Shown here: positions 33,920 through 45,857 of the stretch, piece after piece
Numbering within the stretch: the first letter of the stretch is position 1
Layout: every line of letters starts with the position of its first letter
Source: Budorcas taxicolor
Lineage: Eukaryota; Chordata; Mammalia; Artiodactyla; Bovidae
Length of the DNA stretch: 64,000 nt
Direction of reading: 5' to 3'
Assembly (NCBI RefSeq): GCF_023091745.1
Contig: NC_068915.1
Coordinates: forward strand, 48,108,001-48,172,000
Made by a program: the position numbers and the translations under genes
The notes under the pieces: model-generated
What the model was told of the DNA's origin: nothing
The model's input: only the letters and a program-made list of their open reading frames with translations
The model's database searches: none

Positions 33920-34816
33920 TGAACTCATTATTTTAACTTCATATCATAATTATGTATTGAGGAAATCACATGAATGAAATATTTTATTTTGAATGTGGGA
34001 ACTATTTAGTACAAAAAAAATGCATTTTCATTTCTCAAGGTTAGAAACCTAAGCTATCTTTAAGAGTCAAATGAATCATCCTTTATACATCTTGAGGAAA
34101 ATGGTTTCTATCATTCTTCACAATTGTTATATTATTGTCTGATTCTAATGGTTGTGATTCCTCTTTGCTAATAGTGAGGTCATCACCCAAGAATACCTGT
34201 GCTTCTGAGAAATTCAGCTGTTACCCAGGAAAATCACAAACCTGCTGCTTCTATACTGCTCCTATTTCTGGCAACATCATTGCAGACACTCTACACTTAA
34301 TGTTAATGAAGGACTCTCTCCTAATCGGGCAGAGATTAGGAGAAGTACATGGGGTGTGCAGGCACAAGAGTGGATATCAGCCTAGTTCTATCATTTGTTG
34401 TCCTTGTGGTGGTGGAGAAGAAAGTGGATAATGAGCCTCCTATATTGCTGTGACCATGCTGAGGGTGCTGCTGGTACATAGCCTCTGATACAGGCACAAT
34501 AACATACTGAACTTCAATCACTGACTGCCCACCTTGAGGTGGGCAACTTCAACCCTGCAGGAGGGGAAAGGTGGTATACATGTGGTTTTGTCATTTATTA
34601 TGCCATGTGATGTTTTAATACTCTATGTTTTGCCAAGCTTAATTTTCCTTCCCTGCCCCTAGCATAACTGTGAGAGAGGGGAGAGAGTGTGTGTAATAAT
34701 TACCCCTTTAATTTCGGTGCTGAAAACTGTCTTTTAGCTTATTTGTAATATACTAATTTTCTCATATCCAATTCTACTGAGGTTTTTGCTGTTTAAAAAT
34801 TTTTTTTGCTATTCGT
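33920..34816. other. Unassigned DNA with small hairpin
   Basis: No repeat family or gene is recognised. A perfect 8-bp-stem hairpin (gcccaccttgaggtgggc) lies near 34526-34545. The 98-codon frame at 34135-34431 is cysteine-rich by chance; I see no domain. Confidence 0.4.
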
Positions 34817-35490
34817 AAAGATCATGGCATCCGGTCCCATCACTTTATGGAAAATAGATGGGGAAACAGTGGAAACAGTGTCCGACTTTCTTTTTTGGGG
34901 CTCCAAAATCACTGTAGATGGTGATTGCAGCCATGAAATTAAAAGACGCTTACTCCTTGGAAGAAAAGTTATGACCAACCTAGATAGTATATTCAAAAGC
35001 AGAGACATTACTTTGCCGACTAAGGTCTGTCTAGTCAAGGCTATGGTTTTTCCTGTGGTCATGTATGGATGTGAGAGTTGGACTGTGAAGAAGGCAGAGT
35101 GCCAAAGAATTGATGCTTTTGAACTGTGGTGTTGGAGAAGACTCCTGAGAGTCCCTTGGACTGCAAGGAGATCCAACCAGTCCATTCTGAAGGAGATAAC
35201 CCTGGGATTTCTTTGGAAGGAATGATGCTAAAGCTGAAACTCCAGTACTTTGGACATCTCATGTGAAGAGTTGACTCATTGGAAAAGACTCTGATGCTGG
35301 GAGGGATTGGGGGCAGGAGAAGAAGGGGACGACGGAGGATGAGATGGCTGGATGGCATCACTGACTCGATGGACGTGAGTCTGAGTGAACTCTGGGAGAT
35401 GGTGATGGACAGGGAGGCCTGGCGTGCTGTGATTCATGGGATCGCAAAGAGTCAGACTCGACTGAGTGACTGAACTGAACTGAAACTGAA
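34817..35490 (+). mobile_element. BovB LINE, 5'-truncated, only plus-strand copy
   Basis: It begins aagatcatggcatccggtcc and ends in tgaac repeats (gactgaactgaactgaaact). The 139-codon frame 34806-35225 encodes KITVDGDCSHEIKRRLLLGR and VVMYGCESWTVKKAECQRID. After a frameshift, 35279-35473 encodes the rest (MEKTLMLGGIGGRRRRGRRR). The RT core and endonuclease are absent. Confidence 0.95.
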
Positions 35491-35736
35491 ATAAAATTGG
35501 TCTAGAATTTTAATATACTATATCATCTTTTTCAGGTCTTGCATTGTTCTTTTAAAAAATATTCAGTATTTTTCCTGATTTTTCTGTTCTGGTAATTGTT
35601 GAAAGTAAATTAGGGTTAGGACTATCTGTTCCTTTAAGCTTTCATAAAAACCTCTGTGAGCCCATTAGGGGACCTGGAAGTATTTTGTGAAGGGCATTTT
35701 CTGTATATTGTTTCCTTTTACAATGGAAATCAGTTG

Positions 35737-35753
35737 TATATATATATATATAA
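35737..35753. repeat. (TA)n short tract
   Basis: About eight TA units. Confidence 0.85.
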
Positions 35754-35769
35754 TTTAATTCAACAAAAG

Positions 35770-36090
35770 GCAATTATCTCAGTTGGTAAAGATCTGCCTG
35801 CAATGCAGAAGACACGGTTCAATTCCTGAGTGGGGAAGATCCCCTGGGTAAGGGATGGGCTACCCACTCCACTATTCTTGGGCTTCCTTTGTGGATCAGC
35901 TGGTAAACAATCCGCCTGCAGTTCGAGAGACCTGAATTCCGTTGCTTGGTTGGGTAGATCCCTTGGGAAAGGGAAAGGCTACACATTCCAATGTTCTGGG
36001 AGGAATACTGGACGCCACGGACTATAGTCCATCGGGTCACAAACAGCTGGACACAACCTAGTGACTTTCATTTCACTTCTCACTTGAATG
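35770..36090 (+). mobile_element. Dimeric Bov-tA SINE
   Basis: First tRNA unit: atctcagttggtaaagatct and cggttcaattcctgagtgg. Then actattcttgggcttccttt opens the second tRNA unit, followed by a BovA body ending gctggacacaacctagtgac and a tttcacttctcactt tail. It has the same organisation as 11372-11680. Confidence 0.88.
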
Positions 36091-36110
36091 GCAGTTAGTC
36101 AGTCCTCTTG

Positions 36111-36324
36111 TGAAGTGAAGTGAAGTAAAAGCCACTCAGTCGTGTCCAACTATTTGTGACCCCATGGACTGTAGTCTGCCAGGCTTCTATGTCCATGGAA
36201 TTCTCTAGACCAGAATATTGGGTAGCCTTTCCCTTCTCCAGCGGATCTCCCAAATGCAGTAATTGAACCCAGTTCTCTCGCATTGCAGGTGGATTCTTTA
36301 CCAGCTGAACTACCAGGGAAAGCC
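36111..36324 (-). mobile_element. Bov-tA2 SINE
   Basis: The gaagtgaagtgaagtaaaag tail is followed by antisense BovA and a tRNA head (ggtggattctttaccagctg, then ctaccagggaaagcc). It lies 20 bp from the preceding opposite-strand SINE, forming an inverted pair. Confidence 0.92.
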
Positions 36325-36336
36325 TAGTTTTCTTAT

Positions 36337-36752
36337 CAGTTCAGTTCAGTCACTCAGTCGTGTCTGACTCTTTCTGACCCCATGAATGACAGCACACCAG
36401 GCCTCCCTGTCCATCACCATCTCCCAGAGATCACTCAGACTCGCGTCCATCGAGTCAGTGATGCCATCCAGCCATCTAATCCACTGTCGTCCCCTTCTCC
36501 TCCTGCCCCCAATCCCTCCCAGCATCAGAGTCTTTTCCAATGAGTCAACTCTTCGCATGAGGTGGCCAAAGTACTGGAGTTTCAGCTTTAGCATCTTCCA
36601 AAGAACACCAAGGACTGATCTCCTTTAGAATGGACTGCAGTCCAAGGGACTCTCAAGAGTCTTCTCCAACACCACAGCATCAATTCTTCAGCACTCTCCT
36701 TTCTTCACAGTCCAACTCTCACATCCATACATGACTACTGGAAAAACCATAG
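36337..36752 (-). mobile_element. BovB LINE, short 5'-truncated copy
   Basis: It runs from the cagtt repeats through LKLQYFGHLMRRVDSLEKTL- and GRQWIRWLDGITDSMDASL-type text to the VVMYGCESW region, with internal deletions near 36595-36690. It is followed by 17 A at 36761-36777. Confidence 0.93.
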
Positions 36753-36829
36753 CTATGCTTAAAAAAAAAAAAAAAAACTTTTGTTACTTCTAATATGCCA
36801 CTTTTATACCTTTTATTTTCTTCTAAAAT

Positions 36830-37480
36830 TACCAGTTTTACTTAGGTTTTCAAATATATTTACATAGAAAAGATTTTTTTTAAATTTCCCTTTTTTTTTT
36901 TTTGTATACATACTTTCTCCTTTTTAAAAACTAGGTTATTTAATTGTGTGTTTCTTTGTAATTTATCAAAACACAATTTATTTTGCTTTTTCATTTTCTA
37001 ACTCAATAAATTTGGCTTTTATCCCTAATAATTTCTTCTATTTTATTTTGGATTGTTTTATCTTTATGGATGCAAGTTTCAACATGCATTTGTTGTTTTA
37101 TTGATAAAGGTATTTAATAGTATGAATTTTTCTCTGAGCACTGCTTTGTACAGTATAGTACATCAGGATAAATATATCCTGAATTTATAAAAAAATTTTC
37201 AATATTAGATTTAAGTTAACTTTGATCTAGTAGAACTGTAAATAGAATTCTGTGGTTGTGGCTTGATTTTTCTTTCCTGGTAGAAGTGAGTTTTTTGAAT
37301 ATTGCTCTTGATTTGTAACTTTATGACATGTGGCAGATTTACATTTGTGTAAGTTTATTATGTGTTTGCTTATTTGTTTGAGTTAGGGTTGTCTGAGTTT
37401 TAGTGTCTGGTAAGTTTATTGCCAACTTGATCTTCCAGAGTGAGACAGTCATATTTAAAACTCATATTATTATATATTTC
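36830..37480 (-). mobile_element. Ancient L1 ORF2 fragment
   Basis: AT-rich text with cattttctaactcaataaat, ggcttttatccctaataatt and tttctctgagcactgctttg follows the order of antisense L1 ORF2. It is highly decayed with no open frame. Confidence 0.4.
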
Positions 37481-37893
37481 TGTTTCCCATTTTGTGTCTT
37501 TATAAATCCTGAGATTGGTAAGAACCTGATGAGTTACAGGAATTTCAAGAAAAAAAGATGTGAATAAAGCTTTCTGAATGAGAGATGATATTCAATGACA
37601 TTAAGTGATATTCAGGGGTCAGGTTAGGAGGGTTTTATAGTGCCTGATTAAGATTTTTATTTTTGTTCTCAGACAAAAAAGCCCTTGAGATGTTTTTGGA
37701 GGTCAGTAATGGGATCCAGTGACTTGTGTGACTTTTGCTTGCTACATGGATGAGGCACTGGATGATGCAATGGACATGATGCACTCATGTCCATTGAGTC
37801 AGTGATGCCATCCAACCATCTCATCCTCTGTCGTCCCCTTCTCCTCCTGCCTTCAATCTTTCCCAGCTTCAGGGTCTTTTTCAAAGAGTCAGT

Positions 37894-37983
37894 GCTTTTT
37901 TTCTTTTCTTTTTTTCTTTTTTTTATGTATGGCAAAACCAATACAAATATTGTAAAATAAAAAAAAAAATAAAAAATAAAAAT
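37894..37983 (+). mobile_element. 90-bp L1 tail insertion with T-rich 5' segment
   Basis: The BovB word gagtcagt is duplicated at 37886-37893 and 37984-37991. Between the copies are a 31-bp pyrimidine run, the L1-BT terminal words atgtatggcaaaaccaatac and aaatattgtaaaataa, and an A-tail. The same L1 end occurs at 50535-50602. Confidence 0.82.
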
Positions 37984-38465
37984 GAGTCAGTTCTTTGCAT
38001 CAGGTCTCCAAAGTATTGGAGTTTCAGCTTTAGCATCAGTCCTTCCAATGAATATTCAGGACTGATCTCCTTTAGGATGGACTGCTTGGATCTCCTCACA
38101 GTCCAAGGGATTCTCAAGAGTCTTCTCCAACACCACAGTTCAAAAGCATCAATTCTTCAGTGCTCAGCTTTCTTTATAGTCCAACTCTCACATCCATACA
38201 TGACCACTGGAAAAACCATAGCCTTGACTAGATGGAACTTTGTTGACAAAGTAATGTATCTGCTTTTTAATATGCTGTCTAGGTTGGTCATAACTTTTCT
38301 CCCAAGAAGTAAGCATCTTATAATTTCATGGCTGCAATCACCATCGGCAGTGATTTTGGAGCCCAAAAATATAAAATCAGCCACTGTTTCCACTGTTTCC
38401 CCATCTATTTGCCATGAAGTGATGGGACCAGATGCTATGATCTTAGTTTTCTGAATGTTGCATTT

Positions 38466-39185
38466 TCAGCCAACTTTTTCACTCTCCTTTTTCACTTTCT
38501 TCAAGAGGCTCTTTAGTTCTTCTTCGCTTTCTGCCATAAGGGTGGTGTCATCTGCATATCTGAGGTTATTGGTATTTCTCCTGGCAATCTTGATTCCAGC
38601 TTGTGCTTCATCCACCCCAGCATTTCTCATGATGTACTCTGCATATAAGTTAAGTAAGCAGGGTGACAATATACAGCCTTGACATACTCCTTTTCCTATT
38701 TGGAACCAGTCTGTTGTTCCATGTCCACTTCTAACTGTTGCTTCCTGACCTGCATACAAGTTTCTCAAGAGGCAGGTCAGGTGGTCTGGTATTCCCATCT
38801 CTCTCAGAATTTTCCACAGTTTATTGTGATTCACATAGCCAAAGGTTTTGGCATAGTCAATAAAGCAGAAATAGATGTTTTTCTGGAACTCTCTTGCTTT
38901 TTCCATGATCCAGAGGATGTTTGCAATTTGATCTCTGGTTCCTCTGCCTTTTCTAAACCCAGCTTGAACACCTGGAAGTTTAAGGTTCACATATTGCTGA
39001 AGCCTGGCTTGGAGAAATTTAAGCATTACTTTATTAGCGTGTGAGATGAGTCCAATTGTGTGGTAGTTTGAGCATTCTTTGGCATTACCTTTCTTTGGGA
39101 CTGGAATGAAAACTGACCTTTTCCAGTTCCGTGGCCACTGCTGAGTTTTCCAAATTTGCTGGCATATTGAATGCAGCACTTTCAC
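38466..39185 (-). pseudogene. BovB reverse transcriptase, 239-codon open frame
   Basis: This frame covers most of the RT domain without a stop. In order it shows WPRNWKRSVFIPVPKKGN, AGFRKGRGTRDQIANI, FIDYAKTFGYVNHNKLW (motif A, first Asp kept), VCQGCILSPCLLN (motif B) and NNLRYADDTTLMAESEEELK (motif C, YADD intact). It lacks the endonuclease in frame and the C-terminal part, which is in other frames (38157-38393). In the consensus these form one protein of about 1,000 residues that nicks DNA and reverse-transcribes its own RNA. This is a relic. Confidence 0.9.
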
Positions 39186-39335
39186 AGCATCATCATCAGG
39201 ATTTGAAATAGCTTAACTGGTATTCCATCTCCTCCACTAGCTTTGTTAGTCGTGATGCTTCCTAAGGCCCACTTGACTTCATATTCCAAGATGTCTGGCC
39301 CTAGGTGAGTGATCATACCATCATGATTATCTGAG

Positions 39336-39644
39336 TCATGAAGATCTTTTTTGTACAATTCTTCTGTGTATTCTTGCCACCTTCTTCTTAATATCTTTTG
39401 CTTCTGTTAGGTTCATACCATTTCTATCCTTTATTGTGCCCTTCTTTGCATGAAATATTCCCTTGTTATCTCTAATTTTCTTAAAAAGATCCTTAGTCTT
39501 TCCCATTCTATTGTTTTCCTCTATATCTTTGCATTGATCTCTGAGGAAGGCTTTCTTTTCTCTTCTTGCTATTATTTGGAACTCTGCATTCAAATGGGTG
39601 TATCTTTCCTTTTCGTCTTTACTTTTCACTTCCCTTCTTTTCAC
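39336..39644 (-). pseudogene. BovB EN-RT linker fragment
   Basis: The 102-codon lysine/arginine-rich frame (RREKKAFLRDQCKDIEENNR, then KIRDNKGIFHAKKGTIKDRN) matches the basic linker between endonuclease and RT in BovB. It is separated from the RT frame at 39185 by a frameshift. Confidence 0.82.
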
Positions 39645-39761
39645 AGCTATTTGTAAGGCCTCCTCAGACAGCCATTTTGCTTTTTTGCGTTTTTTTTCCT
39701 TGGGGATGGTCTTGATTCCTGTCTCCTGCTAATATCATGAACCTCCATCCATAGTTCATCA

Positions 39762-41270
39762 GTTTAGGTCTTGAATTCAAGTCATCTCTTTCTTTGGGAG
39801 AAATGCAAGTGTATATTGTTGCCCATTCCATGTGAGTACGACTTTTTTTTTCTTTTGCAAAATTTTTTTTTCTGCTGATACAAAGAAGAATGTTGCTCAT
39901 CAAGTTAGTTGTCACAAGCCATGTACCTGAGTTCTTAAAAATCTGCTTGAGCAAATCTGACCATCTGACACTTTAGCTAAACTTCTTGTATGAACTAGCA
40001 GTAGCCTATAGTTGTTTGCCAGATTTGAACTGAATTATACAAGTAGATTTCCAACTAGGGGAGAGGGTCTGCAGGGCTGGTATTTATTGTTCTGAATGAT
40101 GCTTTAAGCTCTTAGCTACTATTCAACTCATATCTTGTCTTCAAAGGCCTTTGAAACATCTGGACATTCTTCTTGACATGCATAGTTACCTGAGTAAATG
40201 ACTAAATGTCCCTTGTAAGTGTTGGGGAATCATTACCATTTATATTTGACATGATTTTTCAGGGATCTTGTGTCTGGATATATGATCACCAATGTATGCA
40301 TTAGTTTCTGTATCTGAAAACTGCCTCAAAATTTAAATTTCTACATAGGATCATGGTTTTCATTGAAGTGACTGGTCTCTGTCTCCCAGGCATTTATCTG
40401 TGATTTATTGAGCTGTCACTATCTGAGAGTTAACATTGTTTTATGATCATTTATTTTGTACTTCCACATCTTGTATTCTACTATCTCTAGAAATCTTATA
40501 TATCAGGCCTCCTTGAAGGTCATTATGATCCTGGTGGCTATTGCAATAATCAGTACCCTTGGCTTCTGTAGTTTAAAAGTTGTTACCTCTTGTTTTTGGA
40601 TTATACTATCCCTATAGCCATAACAAGGCCAAGTTATTTAACAGAGTTTTATCTTCCTCTCAGGACTGGCTGCAGAGAATCCATAACTGAGTATCTTTGT
40701 GATATTCACACAACAGTGCTTTTCACATGGACTTGGTAAATGGTATGCTTTGACTTTCTCATGAAACATAATCACTTGATGAGTGTTCTGTATGTGCCTA
40801 TTGTGCCCATATCACTGAAACTGTGTGCTTCTCTTCACCTCTTTCCATGGAAACTTTGCATTTCAACTTTGCACAGTGTGCCCATTGCTTTTATCAAGAT
40901 TTTAGTGGTCATTTTAGTTGTAGGTTTGAACCATCCATGGGAAACTTGTCAGGGTTTTATCTAGTTATTTTGGGAGAATACTCCCATATCAATAAATTCT
41001 TGTCTATCGAAATTTATAATTTAGCCTTCCTCATCACTGTTAACATTCAGTTGCATGTGTACATCTCTTTCTGGGGCATAAGCAATATTAGTGCCATTTA
41101 TTTTTCATGACTATTCAATTTATTTATCCTTCCCAATATTCTAATTGTGCATGGGAATTATGATTGCTTATCTTATTGGAGATTTGCATTTCATTATAAA
41201 CTTCATATTTAACTCCTAAAATGTGTTTCAGAATCAGAACATAATTTAGGGCAAAGTGACTTGACCCAGG
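39762..41270. other. 1.5-kb block without recognised features
   Basis: No repeat family or gene is recognised. The frames at 39664-39954 and 40740-41110 (74-96 codons) have no domains. Confidence 0.4.
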
Positions 41271-41647
41271 TGTTATTTGCTGAACTATATGCCCCCCAAA
41301 TTCATATGTTAAAGTCCTAACTCCTAGTGCCTCAGAATGTATCTGTATTAGAAAGTAGAATTTTAAAGATACAATTAAGTTAAAATAAGGTCATTGTGCT
41401 GCTCCCTAATTTAGTATGACTTGTCCTGATAAGAAGAGGATGTTTAGGTGCAGATAGCTACAGAGGGAAGACCAGGTGAAGACATCATTTACAAACTGAG
41501 AGGTTTCAGTGGAAACCAAAAGAAACCAGCCTTGCCAAAACTTTGATCTTGGGCCTAGCCTCCACAATAGTGAGGAAATTAATTTTTTGTTGTTTAGAAA
41601 ACTCTGTTTGTGGTACTTTGGGTCGCCATAGAAAACGAATACACCAG
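41271..41647 (+). mobile_element. MaLR (MLT1/MST-type) LTR
   Basis: The order cccccaaattcatatgttaa, gtcctaactcctagtgcctc, gatgtttaggtgcagatag, gagggaagaccaggtgaaga, tttgatcttgggcctagcct and tggtactttgggtcgccata is the ERVL-MaLR LTR from near its 5' end to its 3' end. No internal sequence is nearby, so it is an old solo LTR. Confidence 0.82.
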
Positions 41648-42027
41648 AAATGAAATATCCTGCTTTTCTTAGAATTCCTTTTAATTCACTCAAAACATAT
41701 TTTTTTCTTTCATTCTTGAATTGGAAGACACATTTATTGCAACACTTCCCGTGTATAAGCAGCAGTTTGGAGAAGTGGGTCTAAATATTGATCCTTATTC
41801 TTAGGATCTGAAGTGAACTTCTATTTTTTATTTTCTCTTAACTTTGCATTGTTTCACTTAAAACATGCCCTTATCAAATATGAAAGGAAGAAGAGATGAA
41901 TATAGACATTTAAAGAAAACAACACAGAAAATATTAAATTTGTATTGTTATGAATTACTCATTAGCCAACAAAAGATTTGCCAGCCCTATATATCTCAAA
42001 GAAAGGATACATACAAAGATGCAGTTA

Positions 42028-42489
42028 TGTTGCAGAAACCGGGACTCAAGAAACCAAGCACCACACTCAGAGAGTTGGAGAACTCAGGTTTATTATGCCA
42101 GTGGGCCCAGAGGAGTTAACACTGTAAACTCTGAGACCCAAACAAAGGGATTACAGGTTTTTTATAGACAGACTGTAGTGGGCAACACTAGCTGCTAATA
42201 GGCTGGCTTGAACTAAGGTGTTTTGCGTGCACGGGAACAGTGATCAAGATGGAAAGGGCAATGCCTGACCTGGACAGGCATGATTAAGCAAGTTTGCAGG
42301 AGCTGGGCGATTACAAAGAGTGAGTGAGATAAACTGGAATGAGATAAACTCCAGTTCCTAGTATTGCAAGTCCCCATTTTCTGAGACTACATGACCTATG
42401 CGATTTAGACTTTGGAAGGGGCATGCTGAGTTACAGAGGCAGAGGAGAAAGAGATTATGTAAAATTTTAACTTTTCCTCTTCAATTACA
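42028..42489 (-). mobile_element. Solo ERV LTR, antisense
   Basis: Read on the minus strand it starts tgtaattgaagagg and ends ggtttctgcaaca. An AATAAA signal sits at about 42091-42096, followed by cctgagttctccaactctct and ttggtttcttgagtcccgg (R-U5 type). It is about 460 bp with TG...CA ends and looks like a ruminant ERV LTR; the class is not certain. Flanking hexamers agatgcagttat and cattat share only attat/gttat. No viral genes are present. Confidence 0.65.
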
Positions 42490-42618
42490 CATTATTGAAC
42501 TCAGATTTTAGAAGTCGTTTATTATCTGGACTCTGACATATACATACTTAAAATGGACATTTATTGTGTACATGTGTGTTCATCTCAAGATCATATAATA
42601 GTCCTATAAAATAATGCA

Positions 42619-42854
42619 TTGGGCATGCTTGGGTGCTAAGTCGCGTCAGTCTTGCTGATTCTTTGTGACACTATGGATTATAGTCCTGCCAGGCTCCTCT
42701 GTTGAAGGGATTCTCGAGGCAGGAATACTGGAGAGAATTTCCATGCCCTCCTTCAGGGGATCTTCCCAACCCAGGAATTGAACACACATCTCTCAAGTCT
42801 TCTGCATTGGCAGGCATGTTCTTTACCCCTGGTGCCACCTGGGATGCCCCAAAG
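42619..42854 (-). mobile_element. Bov-tA SINE with near-perfect TSD
   Basis: It reads antisense from gcttgggtgctaagtcgcgt through BovA to the tRNA head (gcaggcatgttctttacccc, then gccacctgggatgcccc). The flanks ataatgca (42611-42618) and ataacgca (42855-42862) differ at one base. Confidence 0.88.
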
Positions 42855-42862
42855 ATAACGCA

Positions 42863-43675
42863 CTAATAGAAATCAAATTAGAGCTTAGCTAAAATGTTGG
42901 ATTCTGAAACTATAATTGGGGCAATGAGACCTTTGGAGATTACCTCTTTTCTATAAGTTTTTTAAAGAAATGATTTTACATTTAAATCATGCACTCAGCT
43001 ATGCCTTTTCAGCTTTCCTAACTTCATTTTAGAATCTCATTTAAAACTAGCTTAGACTGTCGATTTTGTGTATGAACCATGAAGCATAATTATATAAATC
43101 TGAGTCTGGCATGCAAGGGCTTGTTGTGTAGATTTGCCCATATGAGAAGTAGATCTATTACCAAACAGAACTGGTTCTTTGAGACATGGAAATTTACAGC
43201 TCTTAACTTACAGGGTTTTATTTGAAGTCCCTCTCCATGGTACTTTTAATAAATGGCAGAGCTCTCCTGATTTGCAGTCACAGAAGACTCTGATGGCTAC
43301 AAAGTTCCTATTGCCTCAGTGGCCACTGTCAGCCTTTGAGGATAATTTTGGGTAATTGACCAATTATGCCCCCAAAATTTTGTGTACAAAACACAGATTA
43401 CATACCAGTTTAAGGTATCAAAATTATCCATTACAAACTTGATATAAATCTGTACAACTGTTTTTTATGTATTACTGTAACAGAAGAAGAAAACCTAATT
43501 TCATTTGTATATATTTTCACTTTCAACAGTTATCACAGAATTTCACGAGCAAACCATTTGATGATCGGGTTCTATGTTTGTTAGAACTGTTGCAGAGGTA
43601 TTGGCAATATAACCTGTATTGTGTTATCTGTGGGTAATTCATTGGGCAACAGGAATAGAACAACCTCCAGAATTT
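42863..43675. other. Unassigned DNA
   Basis: No repeat family or gene is recognised. Confidence 0.45.
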
Positions 43676-43726
43676 ATTTACATAATCCATCCATTCATTA
43701 TTTACGTAATCCATCCATCCATTCAT
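43676..43726. repeat. Two-copy tandem repeat of about 24-27 bp
   Basis: Atttacataatccatccattcatt is repeated as atttacgtaatccatccatcc plus attcat, with one substitution and one extra ccat unit. Confidence 0.85.
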
Positions 43727-43737
43727 AAATTTGATTT

Positions 43738-44581
43738 CAGTTCAGTTCAGTCACTCAGCTGTGTCCGACGTCTGACTCTTTGCAACCCAATGAACCGCAG
43801 CACGCCAGGCCTCCCTGTTCATAATCAACTCCCGGATTTCACCCAAACCCATGTCCATCAAGTCGATGATGCCATCCAACCATTTCATCCTCTGTCGTCC
43901 CCTTCTCGTCCTGCCCTCAATCTTTCCCAGCATCAGGGTCTTTTCAAATGAGTCAGCTCTTCGCATCAGGTGGCCAAAGTATTGGAGTTTCAGCTTCAGT
44001 ATCAGTCCTTTCAATGAATATTCAGGACTGATTACCTTTAGGATGGACTGCTTGGATCTCCTTGCAGTCCAAGGGACTCTCAAGAGTCTTCTCCAACACC
44101 ACAGTTTAAAAGCATCAATTCTTCAGTGCTCAGCTTTCTTTATAGTCCAACTCTCACAGCCATACATGACTACTGGAAAAACCATAGCCTTGACTTAGAC
44201 GGACCTTTGCTGACAAAGTAATGTCTCTGCTTTTCAATATGCTATATAGGTTGGTCACAGCTTTCCTTCCAAGGAGTAAGTGTCTTTTAATTTCATGGCT
44301 GCAATCACCATCTGCAGTGATTTTGAAGCCCAGAAAAATATAGTCAGCCACTGTTTCCACTGTTTCCCAGATGGGAAACAGATGCCATGATCTTAGTTTT
44401 CTAAATGTTGAGCTTTAATCAAACTTTTTCACTCTCCTCTTTCATTTTCATCAAGAGGCTCTTTAGTTCTTCACTTTCTGCCATAAGGGTGGTGTCATCT
44501 GCATATCTGAGGTTATTGACATTTCTTCTGGCAGTCTTGATTCCAGCTTGTGCTTCTTCCAGACCAGTGTTTCTCATGACT
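43738..44581 (-). mobile_element. BovB LINE, 5'-truncated
   Basis: It starts with cagtt repeats and includes RGRQRMKWLDGIIDLMDMG-type and LKLQYFGHLMRRADSFEKTL-type frames. It stops just downstream of the RT motif C region (gaccagtgtttctcatgac). The flanks ataaatttgatt (43725-43736) and ataaatcaaatt (44582-44593) agree at 10 of 12 positions, an approximate duplication. Confidence 0.93.
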
Positions 44582-44593
44582 ATAAATCAAATT

Positions 44594-45857
44594 ACACAGA
44601 ATCAAAGAATGTTGATTTTATCTTTAAGCACTTTGAAGAACCAGTAATTCTTCTTAAAATCAATCTTGAAAGATGTATAAAAGTGTCATGTGTGTTTCTA
44701 TGGATATGTTAAATCAAGATGTTTTGTTCTTGACTGTGACTTTAAAAATGGATATCTTTGTGGGTAGGTAAAATTGACTATATTTGTAAATAATAAATAT
44801 ATTCAAATGAATTACAGTTCTGGTTGGTGGTATAGTTTAATTTTCTATAAGCCCTTATGTAATTTCACAGGCTACCTAAGATCCATTTATTCCTAGCCAA
44901 TTGTGATATGATATCACTATTAGATTTGGACAAAATAGATACAAAGATTTGCTTGTTTAAGTTGAAAGTTTAAGCAATGTGACCTCCAGACCTTGTCTTT
45001 GGGGGTTAAGACCCTATCCTGAACAAGAAGGAAAAACAAAAGATAACTATACCATTGATTCTCTTAATTAACATTTTCTTCCATTGAATACACTTTAACA
45101 CGAGAACACAATAACAATTATAGTTGCTCACAAAGGATTATAGAAATGGTAAAAGGCCAGCTTGAAAATGCCTATTTTTAATCTTCCAGAGAGAAACTGT
45201 ACTCTTTCATTTCTGTTGTACTAGAGTATAAGAAATCAATGACAGGTACATCTCTCTTTGGAATAACTTTTATAACCCTCTCTCAAAAAAAGTCTCTATT
45301 CTCAGCATGCCACCCACAGTTCACTAACTGAACTAGTCATGTCCATCCCCAGTGCAACTAGGTTGTTTCAGCTCTCTCTAGTGGAAAAATCCCCTGAGAC
45401 TTCTTTGCTGAGCTATTTCCAGCTGCTCTTCTCGTAATAAAGATGACTTTTTAGGAGCCAGCCATGCTGCTCATCAAATGAATTTCAGAACTTACTTATT
45501 TTCTTTCTTAACATTTTGAAGGTCATATCAGTTTACTAGTATATATTTTTAAAAATAAAAATACTGCCTAAAAATTGTTCATTTTATTCCTGTGTTTTAT
45601 TGCTTCAGAATTCTTATGTAATTATGTCTTATATCCTTTTATTATTTTGCAAATGTGAGAGTTTTTTCTTTAAGAAATAACAGTGTTTTAAGGCATGACT
45701 GTCATTAGTAACACAATGGGCTCCTTTATTATAATATTTTTCTTAAAAAATAGTTATAATGTAATACCAAAAATATGATGAGGACATAACTTTGCTCCCA
45801 TTATGATGCAGGTTTCCAGGTAATTTATTTCATTTCTAAAGATTAATTTGTTCCAAG
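44594..45857. other. 1.3-kb unassigned AT-rich DNA
   Basis: No repeat family or gene is recognised. Confidence 0.45.

Larger units (their letters stand above)
37782..39761 (-). mobile_element. BovB LINE, 2 kb, lacking its 3' terminus
   Basis: It runs from actcatgtccattgagtcag (about 120 bp inside the usual 3' end) through the C-terminal ORF, full RT domain and the EN-RT linker to acctccatccatagttcatc. The missing 3' end is odd for a target-primed insertion and implies a later deletion or rearrangement at 37782. A 90-bp insert sits at 37894-37983. Confidence 0.93.

Noticed and set aside
34526..34545. Perfect small hairpin gcccaccttgaggtgggc
   Set aside because: Stem of 8 bp with almost no loop and no T-run or repeat context; not supported as a terminator or RNA gene.
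42028..42489. Possibility of a full endogenous retrovirus near the LTR
   Set aside because: No gag, pol or env similarity and no second LTR nearby; only a solo LTR is supported.
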